From: a virus
DNA length: 50,095 nucleotides
IMG/VR virus record: IMGVR_UViG_3300033149_001537
Span: 1 to 50,095 of that record
Reading direction: 5' to 3' (one strand)
Part shown: piece after piece, positions 1 through 6,297 of the stretch
Layout: each line of letters opens with the position of its first letter
Numbering within the stretch: the stretch's first letter is position 1
Notes under the pieces: model-generated
The model's database searches: none
What the model was told of the DNA's origin: nothing
The model's input: only the letters and a program-made list of their open reading frames with translations
Translations under genes and position numbers: made by a program

Positions 1-139
1 GTGAGTCTCGAAGTTTTTTCATGAAATTTTTACTAAGGAGTGGTGTACATTTCTCTATATAAATCAATGTCTTATACATTATATATAAAGTGGCATGTGA
101 ATAGGTGGTATACTGTTTTGTGGGTGTTTTTCACTTTTT

Positions 140-167
140 TTCACATTTTTGTTAAGGAATGTATTAT
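140..167 (+). promoter_or_regulatory. candidate sigma70 promoter
   Basis: TTCACA at 140-145 and TATTAT at 162-167 are separated by 16 bases, and a TG precedes the -10 box (extended -10). It would transcribe the structured leader at 197-309 and the first small genes. It was judged by eye only, and the surrounding AT-rich sequence makes chance matches likely. Confidence 0.4.
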
Positions 168-196
168 ATTGTAATTATGGTTCGGCAATTCAATAA

Positions 197-309
197 AACG
201 ATTTCTATTTTAGAACAATGTCAGGCACCCATAGTCCCTTCGGCTGTGGTGGGGGCAAAACTCTTGCCGAGCCAGCCCCCTGCCTTTTGTTCGTGAAATA
301 GATTTCGTT
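197..309 (+). ncRNA. branched structured RNA or leader element
   Basis: Most of the gene-free stretch 1-325 is AT-rich and featureless, but this part folds well. Nested arms read directly from the sequence are: 197-210 with 296-309 (two mismatches), GAACAA 213-218 with TTGTTC 287-292, AGGCA 223-227 with TGCCT 281-285, then two arms, CCATAG 229-234 with CTGTGG 244-249 and GGGGGC 251-256 with GCCCCC 275-280. It ends just before the ribosome binding site of the first small gene. Its role is unknown. It could be a 5' leader, a processed RNA or a recombination element like those at 37-40 kb. Confidence 0.5.
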
Positions 310-325
310 ATCAAAGGAGAGTAAT

Positions 326-406
326 ATGCTTAAAATAGTCCATATAATCGCAACGGACCACGCATCCAGGGGAAAATGTTTAACCTGTGGAAATGAAGGT
401 GTTTGA
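326..406 (+). CDS. 26-aa small protein with CxxC pair
   Basis: A 26-residue frame starts at ATG 326 behind AAAGGAGAG and contains one CLTC pair near its end. Its stop overlaps the next start as TGATG. The sequence around this junction (GAAGGTGTTTGATG) recurs at the next gene boundary at about 604-617, so this gene and its neighbour end in the same EGV tail. I recognise no family. The good ribosome binding site and tight coupling are the reasons for calling it. Confidence 0.5.
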   Translation: MLKIVHIIATDHASRGKCLTCGNEGV

Positions 407-615
407 TGAAGGATGGTGAAATATTTAAACATTGGTGGGACAATTTAGTAGAAAACCATTGGCATAGAATCGCGCTAAAAAAATATCCCGAAGATTGGGA
501 AGGTTTATTTGAGGAGGCCTATTTATTGGGTTGCTTGCGGGGGGCAAAAAAGGCCAAAGAGAGATTTGCCCAGACGGGCCAACACTCCGAGCGTGGTGAG
601 AAGGAAGGTGTTTGA
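406..615 (+). CDS. hypothetical phage protein, 69 aa
   Basis: Unrecognised soluble protein of 69 residues, rich in Lys, Glu and Trp. An in-frame TTG lies one codon upstream, but ATG 406 is preferred because it overlaps the preceding stop and follows GAAGGTG. It ends in EGV and overlaps the next gene by TGATG, exactly like its predecessor. Its position before the terminase genes fits an early packaging-module accessory gene, but nothing in the sequence gives a function. Confidence 0.65.
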   Translation: MKDGEIFKHWWDNLVENHWHRIALKKYPEDWEGLFEEAYLLGCLRGAKKAKERFAQTGQHSERGEKEGV

Positions 616-800
616 TGGAAGAAAATAATGAATTTCGTGTTAGTTTGAAATGTGGGAGAGTGTTAGAATTACCAACACCCTATGGGTTGTGTAAAATGTT
701 AGCTATGCACGCGATTATAATGACACGACCATCAGAAAGCCCAGAACATATTAATAAGCGTGCCACAGAAATCGCTACAAAAATTACAAAAGGCAAGTAA
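615..800 (+). CDS. hypothetical protein, 61 aa
   Basis: A 61-residue protein of unknown family. ATG 615 overlaps the previous stop (TGATG) and is preceded by GGAAGGTG, so it is chosen over the TTG one codon upstream. There is no cysteine cluster or membrane segment. It lies directly before the terminase small subunit and is probably cotranscribed with it. Confidence 0.6.
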   Translation: MEENNEFRVSLKCGRVLELPTPYGLCKMLAMHAIIMTRPSESPEHINKRATEIATKITKGK

Positions 801-804
801 AAAA

Positions 805-1320
805 ATGCCTGAAAAAGACGAAATATTACAAATAAACACCAAAAAGTTAAATCAACAGCAAATTTGTGTATTATTTGATGTAACGCGGCAAGCTATCAAT
901 AAATGGATAAAAAAGGGCTTTCCTTACTATTTTGCAGAAGGTGTGAGTGACGGTGTAAAATACTATGATTTAATAGAATGCATCAAATGGCGTACAAATG
1001 AGCTTAAGAGCAAGTCTTTGGGCAGCGAGAAGGACGACTTAGAGATTGACCGGTTAAGGAAACAAATAAGGAAATTAGAGCTTGAAAATGCTGATAAAGA
1101 GAGAAAAACTATATCCAGAGAAAGATTTGAGGAGATACAACGTACACAGGCACATGAATTAATGACTTTTCTCACTGAGGGCTATAAAAAGAACGCCCAG
1201 AAAATGATGACAAAGTTAAATTTACCGGGAACTGTGCTTGCTAAATTTCTTGAAGTATGGGATGAGTATATGAAAACGGCGTTAAAAAAATTTGTAGAGT
1301 CAGGAGTGGACATAGAATGA
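805..1320 (+). CDS. terminase small subunit (putative)
   Basis: This 171-aa protein is probably the DNA-recognition subunit of the packaging terminase. The N-terminal third reads as a helix-turn-helix of the Nu1 type: QQQICVLFDVTRQAINKW is followed by a wing-like segment. The centre (roughly residues 65-105) is a charged coiled coil that would support oligomerisation and contact with the large subunit. The frame is open upstream to 760, but that part would overlap the previous gene, and the ATG at 805 begins the conserved-looking sequence. The order small unknown gene, then large terminase 0.5 kb downstream, supports the call. Homology was not tested. Confidence 0.65.
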   Translation: MPEKDEILQINTKKLNQQQICVLFDVTRQAINKWIKKGFPYYFAEGVSDGVKYYDLIECIKWRTNELKSKSLGSEKDDLEIDRLRKQIRKLELENADKERKTISRERFEEIQRTQAHELMTFLTEGYKKNAQKMMTKLNLPGTVLAKFLEVWDEYMKTALKKFVESGVDIE

Positions 1321-1646
1321 AAGTATCATTAAAAAAAGGCGAATTTGAATATTCAATAGAACGGTGTCATAAGGGCAAGTGTACAATATTGTCGGGTGGA
1401 ATGGACATAAGCCCTACGTGGGAAGAATATGTTGATGATTACAATGAGCCATTCCAACAAAGGCTTGAATTGATTAAAAAATATTTAATTGATAATAATT
1501 TGATTGGGGAAACCGGAGAATGGATTAATGATTATTATTTTGAATTTGATGATGATTTTGATTTGGGTTTCACATGGAGAGCGTGGGGTGATTTTATGCA
1601 AGCCTTAGTTGGGAAAAGAGAAGGGTATATGAAATATTATATGTAG
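1317..1646 (+). CDS. hypothetical acidic protein, 109 aa
   Basis: An acidic protein rich in Asp, Glu and aromatic residues, including a run of Asp and Phe near residues 78-86. Its ATG overlaps the small-terminase stop as ATGA, so translation is coupled. I recognise no family. A terminase accessory or a host-interaction protein are both possible, and nothing discriminates between them. Confidence 0.6.
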   Translation: MKVSLKKGEFEYSIERCHKGKCTILSGGMDISPTWEEYVDDYNEPFQQRLELIKKYLIDNNLIGETGEWINDYYFEFDDDFDLGFTWRAWGDFMQALVGKREGYMKYYM

Positions 1647-1661
1647 AAAGCGGAGTGGATA

Positions 1662-1805
1662 TTGAGTGACGAAAAGCCGACTTACATAGAAATATCATTA
1701 AATAATCCTGAAAAGGATAATTTTGTAGAATGGGTAAAACAGAATTATACCATACTAAAAATAGAAGAAAAGAATGGCGTGGTAAGGATTGAAGTGAAAA
1801 CATAA
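1662..1805 (+). CDS. hypothetical protein, 47 aa
   Basis: A 47-residue frame starts at TTG 1662 with CGGAG a few bases upstream. It fills the gap between the previous gene and the large terminase and ends at TAA 1803-1805, which overlaps the terminase ATG. The composition looks like a genuine short protein (charged residues alternating with Ile and Val). The TTG start lowers confidence. Confidence 0.45.
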   Translation: MSDEKPTYIEISLNNPEKDNFVEWVKQNYTILKIEEKNGVVRIEVKT

Positions 1806-3748
1806 TGTACGTCCTCGATGAACACAAATTTCCCTTCTGGAAGGGCTACCGGGAAAACTTCAGGGTAAGGGAGTTTCAATTACCCTCTGATTGGATAAAT
1901 GAGCACTTTCGGCTTTCTACTGCTTATGCTGTGCAGGGAGCTATTAAGCTTTTTCCTTGGCAAGTATCTGTATGTGATGCTATTGTGTATTTTGATGTGG
2001 TTGTTTGTGTTGGGGCTGTCCAGACAGGAAAGTCAATGTGTGCTGAGGCGGTTGTGGGGTATGAGATAGATACCGACACAAATAACATGATGTTGATTTA
2101 TTCTAAGAAGGAAACGGTTGAAGATGTTTTTGACGAGCGATTAAAGCCATTAGTAAAAGAAGTCCCTGCAATCAGGAAACACTGGAACGGTGAAGAAAAT
2201 AATTTAACCAAGAAAAAGTTGAAATTAAATCATCTTATAGCCAGGATAGCTTCTGCCGGACTGAAGACAGATATTGCTACTCATAATGCTGGTTTCGTGT
2301 ATGGATCAGAATTGGCAAAATGGCCTAAAAAGGGATTTTCACAAACAAAAGCTGTTGAAGGTAGAAAACAGGCAAGTCGGATGGTGGGGAAAACAGTAAA
2401 AACTTTGTATGAGACTTCCCCCGAACATGACCAAGACCCATCTTATATAGAAGCACATAAACCGGGAACTATATTTTTTAAACCTCATTATCAATGCCCT
2501 CACTGTGACCATTGGCAGCCACTTGTGGATTCTCAGATAAAAGAAGTGCCCAACAAAAAAGGGGTGAAGGATCACAATAGCGAAAGAATACGGGAAGACA
2601 ACGCTGCATATTACGAGTGTATTAACTGCAAGGGAAAAATAACCGAGGAAGAACGACTACAAATATCTGATAATGTACAATGGATGGATATTAAGAAGAA
2701 AATCCCATTTGATAAAATTGTTAAAATGGATAAGCACCCCAAAAGGGCTGTTTTAAATTGGAATCGACTGGTTGATACTACTTGGAGCTTTGCTGAATGC
2801 CTTGCCATTTTCTTTGATGCTCTGAATAGCCCGAACGCCGATGATTTAAAAACTTATCGCAATGAAGATATGGCAGAATGGGTAAAACTGAGAGCACAAA
2901 AATACGGTGATAGCTTTATAAGGTCAAAATGTTTAAAATACAAACAATATGGAGCAGATGCTTATGTACCTGATGGTGTTAGGGTTTTGTTGCTTGGCGC
3001 GGATACTCAGGATAATGGTTTTTATTTTGTCGTGCGTGGGTTTGGCGCTTCTCTTGAATCTTGGTTGGTTCGTGCTGATTTTATTCATTGTGATATGAAG
3101 GATTATAAAAATCCGGCCGATGTGCTCGATATGTTCAACGGTGAAGTGTATAGATACCCATATATGAAGCGGGACACTACGGTATTGCCTATTTTGTTTG
3201 GCCTTATAGACAGGGGTGGGCACAGAAGTGTTGATGTGGATTACATAGTGAGCCATTCTACCAATATCGGTGCTTTTATAGGTGCAACATCAAGAAACGC
3301 TGCATTGATAGAGCAAAAGCCTTCAGGACACTATCATGGACACAGCGAGAGATTGAGTAGAATTGTGCATAAGAATATGGAATCTAAAATATGGCATTTG
3401 CCGGGTGACATACAACCTGAATACTGTGAACAAGTATTAAATCACTATGACGAGAAAATAATCGACTCGCGGGGAAATGAAAGAAAAAGATGGCTAACCG
3501 GAAACGAACACGGCAAGCCAGACCATTATCGGGATTGTGAAGATTATATCATGGGAGCCGTTAATCTACTTGATTTACAATCACAAATGTTTGCCGATGA
3601 GCCGGAAATTAAAAATTTAGAAAACAGGGTTATCGAGGCAGATAAAGCCAAACAGGAGAAAGAAGAGCAAATGCAGGGAGTTTCCGATAAAGAGGCAAAT
3701 AATCTGGTATCTAAATTTAAAGATGAAATGGGAAAGCATGGGTGGTAA
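1805..3748 (+). CDS. terminase large subunit, GpA-like
   Basis: This 647-aa protein is the motor and nuclease that packages DNA into proheads, of the lambda GpA family. The Walker A loop VGAVQTGKS lies at residues 69-77, inside a typical ATPase opening. A zinc-knuckle-like pair (CPHC near 227, CINC near 270) follows in the middle. The C-terminal half has the nuclease-like strand LLLGADTQDNGFYF. The length is normal for the family. ATG 1805 overlaps the preceding stop, which fixes the start. It pairs with the putative small subunit at 805 and is followed by small genes before the head module. GpA-type enzymes usually cut at cos sites, but no cos site was identified here. Confidence 0.92.
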   Translation: MYVLDEHKFPFWKGYRENFRVREFQLPSDWINEHFRLSTAYAVQGAIKLFPWQVSVCDAIVYFDVVVCVGAVQTGKSMCAEAVVGYEIDTDTNNMMLIYSKKETVEDVFDERLKPLVKEVPAIRKHWNGEENNLTKKKLKLNHLIARIASAGLKTDIATHNAGFVYGSELAKWPKKGFSQTKAVEGRKQASRMVGKTVKTLYETSPEHDQDPSYIEAHKPGTIFFKPHYQCPHCDHWQPLVDSQIKEVPNKKGVKDHNSERIREDNAAYYECINCKGKITEEERLQISDNVQWMDIKKKIPFDKIVKMDKHPKRAVLNWNRLVDTTWSFAECLAIFFDALNSPNADDLKTYRNEDMAEWVKLRAQKYGDSFIRSKCLKYKQYGADAYVPDGVRVLLLGADTQDNGFYFVVRGFGASLESWLVRADFIHCDMKDYKNPADVLDMFNGEVYRYPYMKRDTTVLPILFGLIDRGGHRSVDVDYIVSHSTNIGAFIGATSRNAALIEQKPSGHYHGHSERLSRIVHKNMESKIWHLPGDIQPEYCEQVLNHYDEKIIDSRGNERKRWLTGNEHGKPDHYRDCEDYIMGAVNLLDLQSQMFADEPEIKNLENRVIEADKAKQEKEEQMQGVSDKEANNLVSKFKDEMGKHGW

Positions 3749-3749
3749 A

Positions 3750-3998
3750 ATGGGCAAAACAATAGAAGTTAATGACAATGTTGATATGGCACAAGGAATC
3801 AAAATCATTGAAGAGCCGTATAGTGTTAAATGGGAGGCCGAAGGATGGTATAAAATATATTTTAGAAAAACATTTGTGGGTTCTGGAAGAGACTTACACA
3901 ATAAAAATGTTCCCGCGTCTTTGGAGTTATTAAATGATGCTTACCAAAAAGGATATCATAATTGTTCTGTCGAGTTGTTAAATGCTAAAACAAGTTAA
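3750..3998 (+). CDS. hypothetical protein, 82 aa
   Basis: Small soluble protein starting at ATG 3750, one base past the terminase stop, behind GGGTGG. Upstream ATGs at 3723 and 3738 would overlap the terminase and lack a better site. The aromatic-rich centre (SVKWEAEGWYKIYF) looks like beta structure. The family is unknown. Confidence 0.6.
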   Translation: MGKTIEVNDNVDMAQGIKIIEEPYSVKWEAEGWYKIYFRKTFVGSGRDLHNKNVPASLELLNDAYQKGYHNCSVELLNAKTS

Positions 3999-4164
3999 AT
4001 CATTCTTTTACTTCATTAAGCTAAAGTGGTACTTTAGGCTTGTGAAGGCTGAAATTATCATAAAAGTGCTGGATGGCAAAGCTATTCCTGCAAATTATTT
4101 CTGGCAACGGTTAGACTATATCATTAGAAAGAAGGGGAAGGTATATGAAAAAGTTCAAAGATGA
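3982..4164 (+). CDS. hypothetical basic protein, 60 aa
   Basis: A basic 60-residue protein that overlaps both neighbours by about 20 bases. The N-terminal 30 residues are aromatic and hydrophobic with scattered lysines (FFYFIKLKWYF), so a membrane-associated amphipathic helix is possible. The ribosome binding site is weak. Compact overlapping spacing is the main support. Confidence 0.45.
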   Translation: MLKQVKSFFYFIKLKWYFRLVKAEIIIKVLDGKAIPANYFWQRLDYIIRKKGKVYEKVQR

Positions 4165-4381
4165 AGTGTACCGTGAGATGAACAAAATATTAAAAAACCC
4201 GGAAAAGAAACTGATTCGTGCATTCTTTGTGCAAAAGGAGCTATTGAAAAGCCCGCATGACTTACGTGACCAGGGTTATCTGCAAATGGAAACGATTGGT
4301 TGGGACACGATACCTGTATATGCCGTTAGGGGTATGGTAAACAAAGTAGAGGCTGAATACATAGACATTGCTCTGAAATAG
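4145..4381 (+). CDS. hypothetical protein, 78 aa
   Basis: A 78-aa protein with AAGGGGAAGG ahead of ATG 4145. The N-terminal half is helical and charged. The C-terminal half resembles a small beta unit. It has no recognised motif. It sits in the string of small genes between the terminase and the 4.7-kb promoter. Confidence 0.6.
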   Translation: MKKFKDEVYREMNKILKNPEKKLIRAFFVQKELLKSPHDLRDQGYLQMETIGWDTIPVYAVRGMVNKVEAEYIDIALK

Positions 4382-4389
4382 GGGGAATA

Positions 4390-4704
4390 ATGGCAAAAAG
4401 AGGTAGACCACCGAAAAAGAAAATTACTGAGTTATATTTGCAGTATGACATGGATAGAATAGTAGGTGAAGAATGGAAAACCCGATTTGACGAAATTCTT
4501 AATAAACGATATGTCGATGGGTGGAAATATGTGCCACCCTATTCCAGAATAGGAATAAGCGATAAATACAATAGCCAACTCTCACAGCCGGAAATAGTAT
4601 ATGGTGTGCTGTATGAGAGGCGTGTGGCAATAGAGATTGTTGCCCCAAGGGGAACGCTTATCGAACAGCCAATGAAGAAAAACAAATTTCAATTAGGGGA
4701 ATAA
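4390..4704 (+). CDS. AT-hook-like small protein
   Basis: A 104-aa protein that opens with MAKRGRPPKKK, a good match to the AT-hook core (GRP flanked by basic residues), which binds the minor groove of AT-rich DNA. The remaining 90 residues are unrecognised. GGGGGAATA precedes the start. A DNA-binding role near the packaging genes is an inference from the AT-hook alone. Such N-termini also occur in phage proteins of unknown use. Confidence 0.6.
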   Translation: MAKRGRPPKKKITELYLQYDMDRIVGEEWKTRFDEILNKRYVDGWKYVPPYSRIGISDKYNSQLSQPEIVYGVLYERRVAIEIVAPRGTLIEQPMKKNKFQLGE

Positions 4705-4719
4705 AAATATAGAAAAGTG

Positions 4720-4748
4720 TTGACAAAGCACTTTTTTTATATTAGTTT
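4720..4748 (+). promoter_or_regulatory. candidate promoter for zinc-ribbon and RAMP-like genes
   Basis: TTGACA at 4720-4725 with a 17-base spacer leads to a weak -10, TAGTTT, at 4743-4748. A TAATAT lies further down at 4751-4756. The sequence AAGTGTTGACA at its upstream edge is repeated at 34,016, and nearly so at 25,341, which supports real promoter use. Confidence 0.5.
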
Positions 4749-4772
4749 AGTAATATACCAAAGGGGTGAAGT

Positions 4773-4901
4773 ATGAACATAGAAGTTAGGGAAGTTAAAT
4801 GCAAGAGATGTAATCACCAATGGATACCTCGAAAGAAAGAGGTTCGGGTGTGTCCAAAGTGTAAAAGCCCGTATTGGGATAAGGAAAGAACAAAAAAATA
4901 A
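4773..4901 (+). CDS. zinc-ribbon protein, 42 aa
   Basis: A 42-residue protein beginning at ATG 4773 behind AAAGGGGTGAAG. Two CxxC pairs, CKRC and CPKC, are separated by a basic strand, the arrangement of a small zinc ribbon, and it ends in a lysine-rich tail. It is the first gene after the 4.72-kb promoter and lies directly upstream of the RAMP-like gene, so the two are probably cotranscribed. A nucleic-acid-binding role is likely for such ribbons but is not proven here. Confidence 0.7.
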   Translation: MNIEVREVKCKRCNHQWIPRKKEVRVCPKCKSPYWDKERTKK

Positions 4902-4928
4902 CATTCACTTTAACAAAGCGAGGACAGA

Positions 4929-5507
4929 ATGAAGGTTCAAATCATATTCACAGAAGAGTTGCTTGGAACGGCAAGTTCTAACCCAGAAGTTCACAGAGAG
5001 TTTATTGCTTCAAAGGCTCCTGATGCACAAAGCCGGGAAGAAGAGGTTGAGTCTTTGGGTGTTGAAGAGGTGACGGAAAAGGCAATGACGGTGTTTCCCA
5101 GAGAAGACGGAAAGCCATTTTTGTGGGATTATCAAATTAAGGGGTTTTTCAAAGATGCCTGTGGTATGCTTAGACGTGTCAAAGGCACAAAAAGCGCTTC
5201 TCTGAAGGCATTTAAAAAGATTATTGACGGGTTGGTTTTTGTTAATCCCCGCAAAATATTCATTAATATTAATGGGGAAATTGGAGAGTGCCAGCGACCA
5301 TTGAGAGCACAAACTGCTCAGGGGGAACGGATTGCCTTGGCTCACAGCGAAACCATTTCTGAAGGCTCTACTATTGAAATAGAAATAAATTGTCTTAATG
5401 GTGCGTTGGAAAAGGTAGTTGAAGAGTGGCTGGATTATGGCAAGCTCAGAGGATTGGGACAGTGGAGAAATTCAGGTAAGGGAAGATTTGATTATAAGGT
5501 TTGCTAG
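4929..5507 (+). CDS. RAMP-like protein of unknown function
   Basis: A 192-aa protein starting at ATG 4929 with AGCGAGGACAG upstream. The N-terminus (VQIIFTEELLGT) reads as the first strand of a ferredoxin-like fold. The C-terminus, near residues 174-188, has a glycine-rich segment (GLGQWRNSGKGRF) resembling the glycine-rich loop of RAMP proteins, the RNA-binding fold of Cas5, Cas6 and Cas7. Phages are known to carry unassigned proteins of this general kind, but I see no Cas neighbours. It follows a zinc ribbon and is immediately followed by a GC-rich non-coding tract ending in a strong terminator, so the RNA and protein may form one unit. No catalytic residue is evident. The RAMP call rests on pattern only. 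Confidence 0.5.
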   Translation: MKVQIIFTEELLGTASSNPEVHREFIASKAPDAQSREEEVESLGVEEVTEKAMTVFPREDGKPFLWDYQIKGFFKDACGMLRRVKGTKSASLKAFKKIIDGLVFVNPRKIFININGEIGECQRPLRAQTAQGERIALAHSETISEGSTIEIEINCLNGALEKVVEEWLDYGKLRGLGQWRNSGKGRFDYKVC

Positions 5508-5847
5508 GGCTATGTGCAGCATTGGTGGTTTGGCACTGCGGTGGCGGAGCAAGGCCCCGTTCAGCAAAGCTGGGGTGTAGCTCAGGGTAGCTCAGTAACG
5601 CAAAGGCATTGAGCAGCAGCGCTATGCTTGAGAGAGCGAGGCAAAGGCGATGCAATGTTGAGCAAGGCCGAGGCTTTGTCCGGCAGCGGCTAAGCATCAC
5701 ACCGCAAAGGCATGACCTAGCATTGCAAAGGCCTTGTTTTGCTTTGCTAAGCCCAGCAATGGCTAAGTAGAGCGACACGCAGCACAGAACAGTTTGCAGA
5801 GGCGCGACACTGCAAGGCAAAGCAATGTGTTGCAAATGAGCAGCAAT
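5508..5847 (+). ncRNA. GC-phased non-coding tract, probable RNA
   Basis: About 340 bases of markedly GC-rich sequence between AT-rich flanks, with stops in the forward frames. GC dinucleotides recur at steps of 5, 6, 10 or 11 (for example 5533, 5538, 5544, 5549, 5554, 5564, 5569, 5580, 5590, 5600, 5606), an average near 5.2. Variants of GCAAAGGC begin at 5600, 5641, 5704 and 5725, often 21 or 42 apart. It starts right after the RAMP-like stop and ends in an intrinsic terminator, so it should be the 3' end of that transcript. Its function is unknown. A protein-bound RNA or a DNA-structural element are both possible. Confidence 0.6.
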
Positions 5848-5880
5848 AAAAGAGCGTTTCTTCGGAAAGGCTCTTTTTTT
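5848..5880 (+). terminator. intrinsic terminator with UUCG loop
   Basis: AAAGAGC pairs with GCTCTTT. After one G-G mismatch, TTTC pairs with GAAA, closed by the very stable C(TTCG)G tetraloop. A run of T follows. It ends the zinc-ribbon, RAMP-like and phased-tract transcript. Confidence 0.9.
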
Positions 5881-5894
5881 TATTTAAAAACAAG

Positions 5895-5923
5895 TTGACT
5901 TAAAATAAAAAAAAGAGTATAAT
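5895..5923 (+). promoter_or_regulatory. strong sigma70 promoter of the head operon
   Basis: TTGACT at 5895-5900, a 17-base spacer and a perfect TATAAT at 5918-5923. It lies just after the terminator of the RAMP-like unit and before the gpW-like gene. The expected start is near 5930. Confidence 0.85.
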
Positions 5924-5971
5924 ACCTAGTAATGGTACAATACTCAACATCTTACGACCCATATATTATAT

Positions 5972-6011
5972 ACTACTTGAAGTAGTTTAGGCGTTTAATA
6001 CGCCTTTTTTT
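5972..6011 (+). terminator. leader hairpin plus intrinsic terminator 1
   Basis: A small hairpin, ACTAC 5972-5976 with GTAGT 5982-5986, is followed by AGGCG 5989-5993 with CGCCT 6001-6005 and a T run. It would stop transcription about 80 nt from the 5.90-kb promoter, leaving a short RNA unless bypassed. Confidence 0.75.
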
Positions 6012-6028
6012 ATATGTGAGGACAATTT

Positions 6029-6071
6029 AAGGCTATACAGGGAGCCTGTACTTTCTGTTATAGCCTTTTTT
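6029..6071 (+). terminator. intrinsic terminator 2 in head-operon leader
   Basis: AAGGCTATA 6029-6037 pairs with TATAGCCTT 6059-6067, and CAG 6038-6040 with CTG 6055-6057, followed by a T run. It ends only a few bases before the ribosome binding site of the gpW-like gene, so the head operon needs read-through or antitermination, or the hairpin acts as an attenuator. Confidence 0.75.
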
Positions 6072-6084
6072 ATTTGGAGGCAAC

Positions 6085-6297
6085 TTGGCATACACAGTAG
6101 CAGATGTAACCGCAATTCGAGCAGCTATTGTTGACATTGCTACTCGCGGCGCGGTCGAAGTTGAAATCAACGGAAGGCGTGTTAAGTATTCAGACCCTTC
6201 AAAGTTACAGTCATTACTTGAAATAATTGAAGCTGAAGTAAATGCTGAAACTTACGGCGGTTGTATGCCTGTTATATTTAAGGAGACAACGGATTAA
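6085..6297 (+). CDS. head-tail joining protein, gpW-like
   Basis: A 70-aa protein with the opening AYTVADVTAIRAAI and the pattern GRRVKYSDPSKLQSLL typical of gpW-like head completion proteins, which sit at the portal vertex and help the tail attach. The length is right for the family (lambda gpW is 68 aa). It starts at TTG 6085 behind GGAGG; no ATG is available. Its TAA overlaps the portal ATG, the same gene order as lambda W-B. Confidence 0.8.
   Translation: MAYTVADVTAIRAAIVDIATRGAVEVEINGRRVKYSDPSKLQSLLEIIEAEVNAETYGGCMPVIFKETTD

Noticed and set aside
205-432. 75-aa leftward frame near the left end
   Set aside because: It lies across the structured leader and the first small rightward genes, and has no ribosome binding site or promoter on that strand.
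5446-5835. 129-aa leftward frame across the GC-phased tract
   Set aside because: Its composition follows the 5-nt GC pattern read as codons (repeated Leu, Ala, Cys, Ser), it overlaps the RAMP-like gene end, and it has no ribosome binding site.
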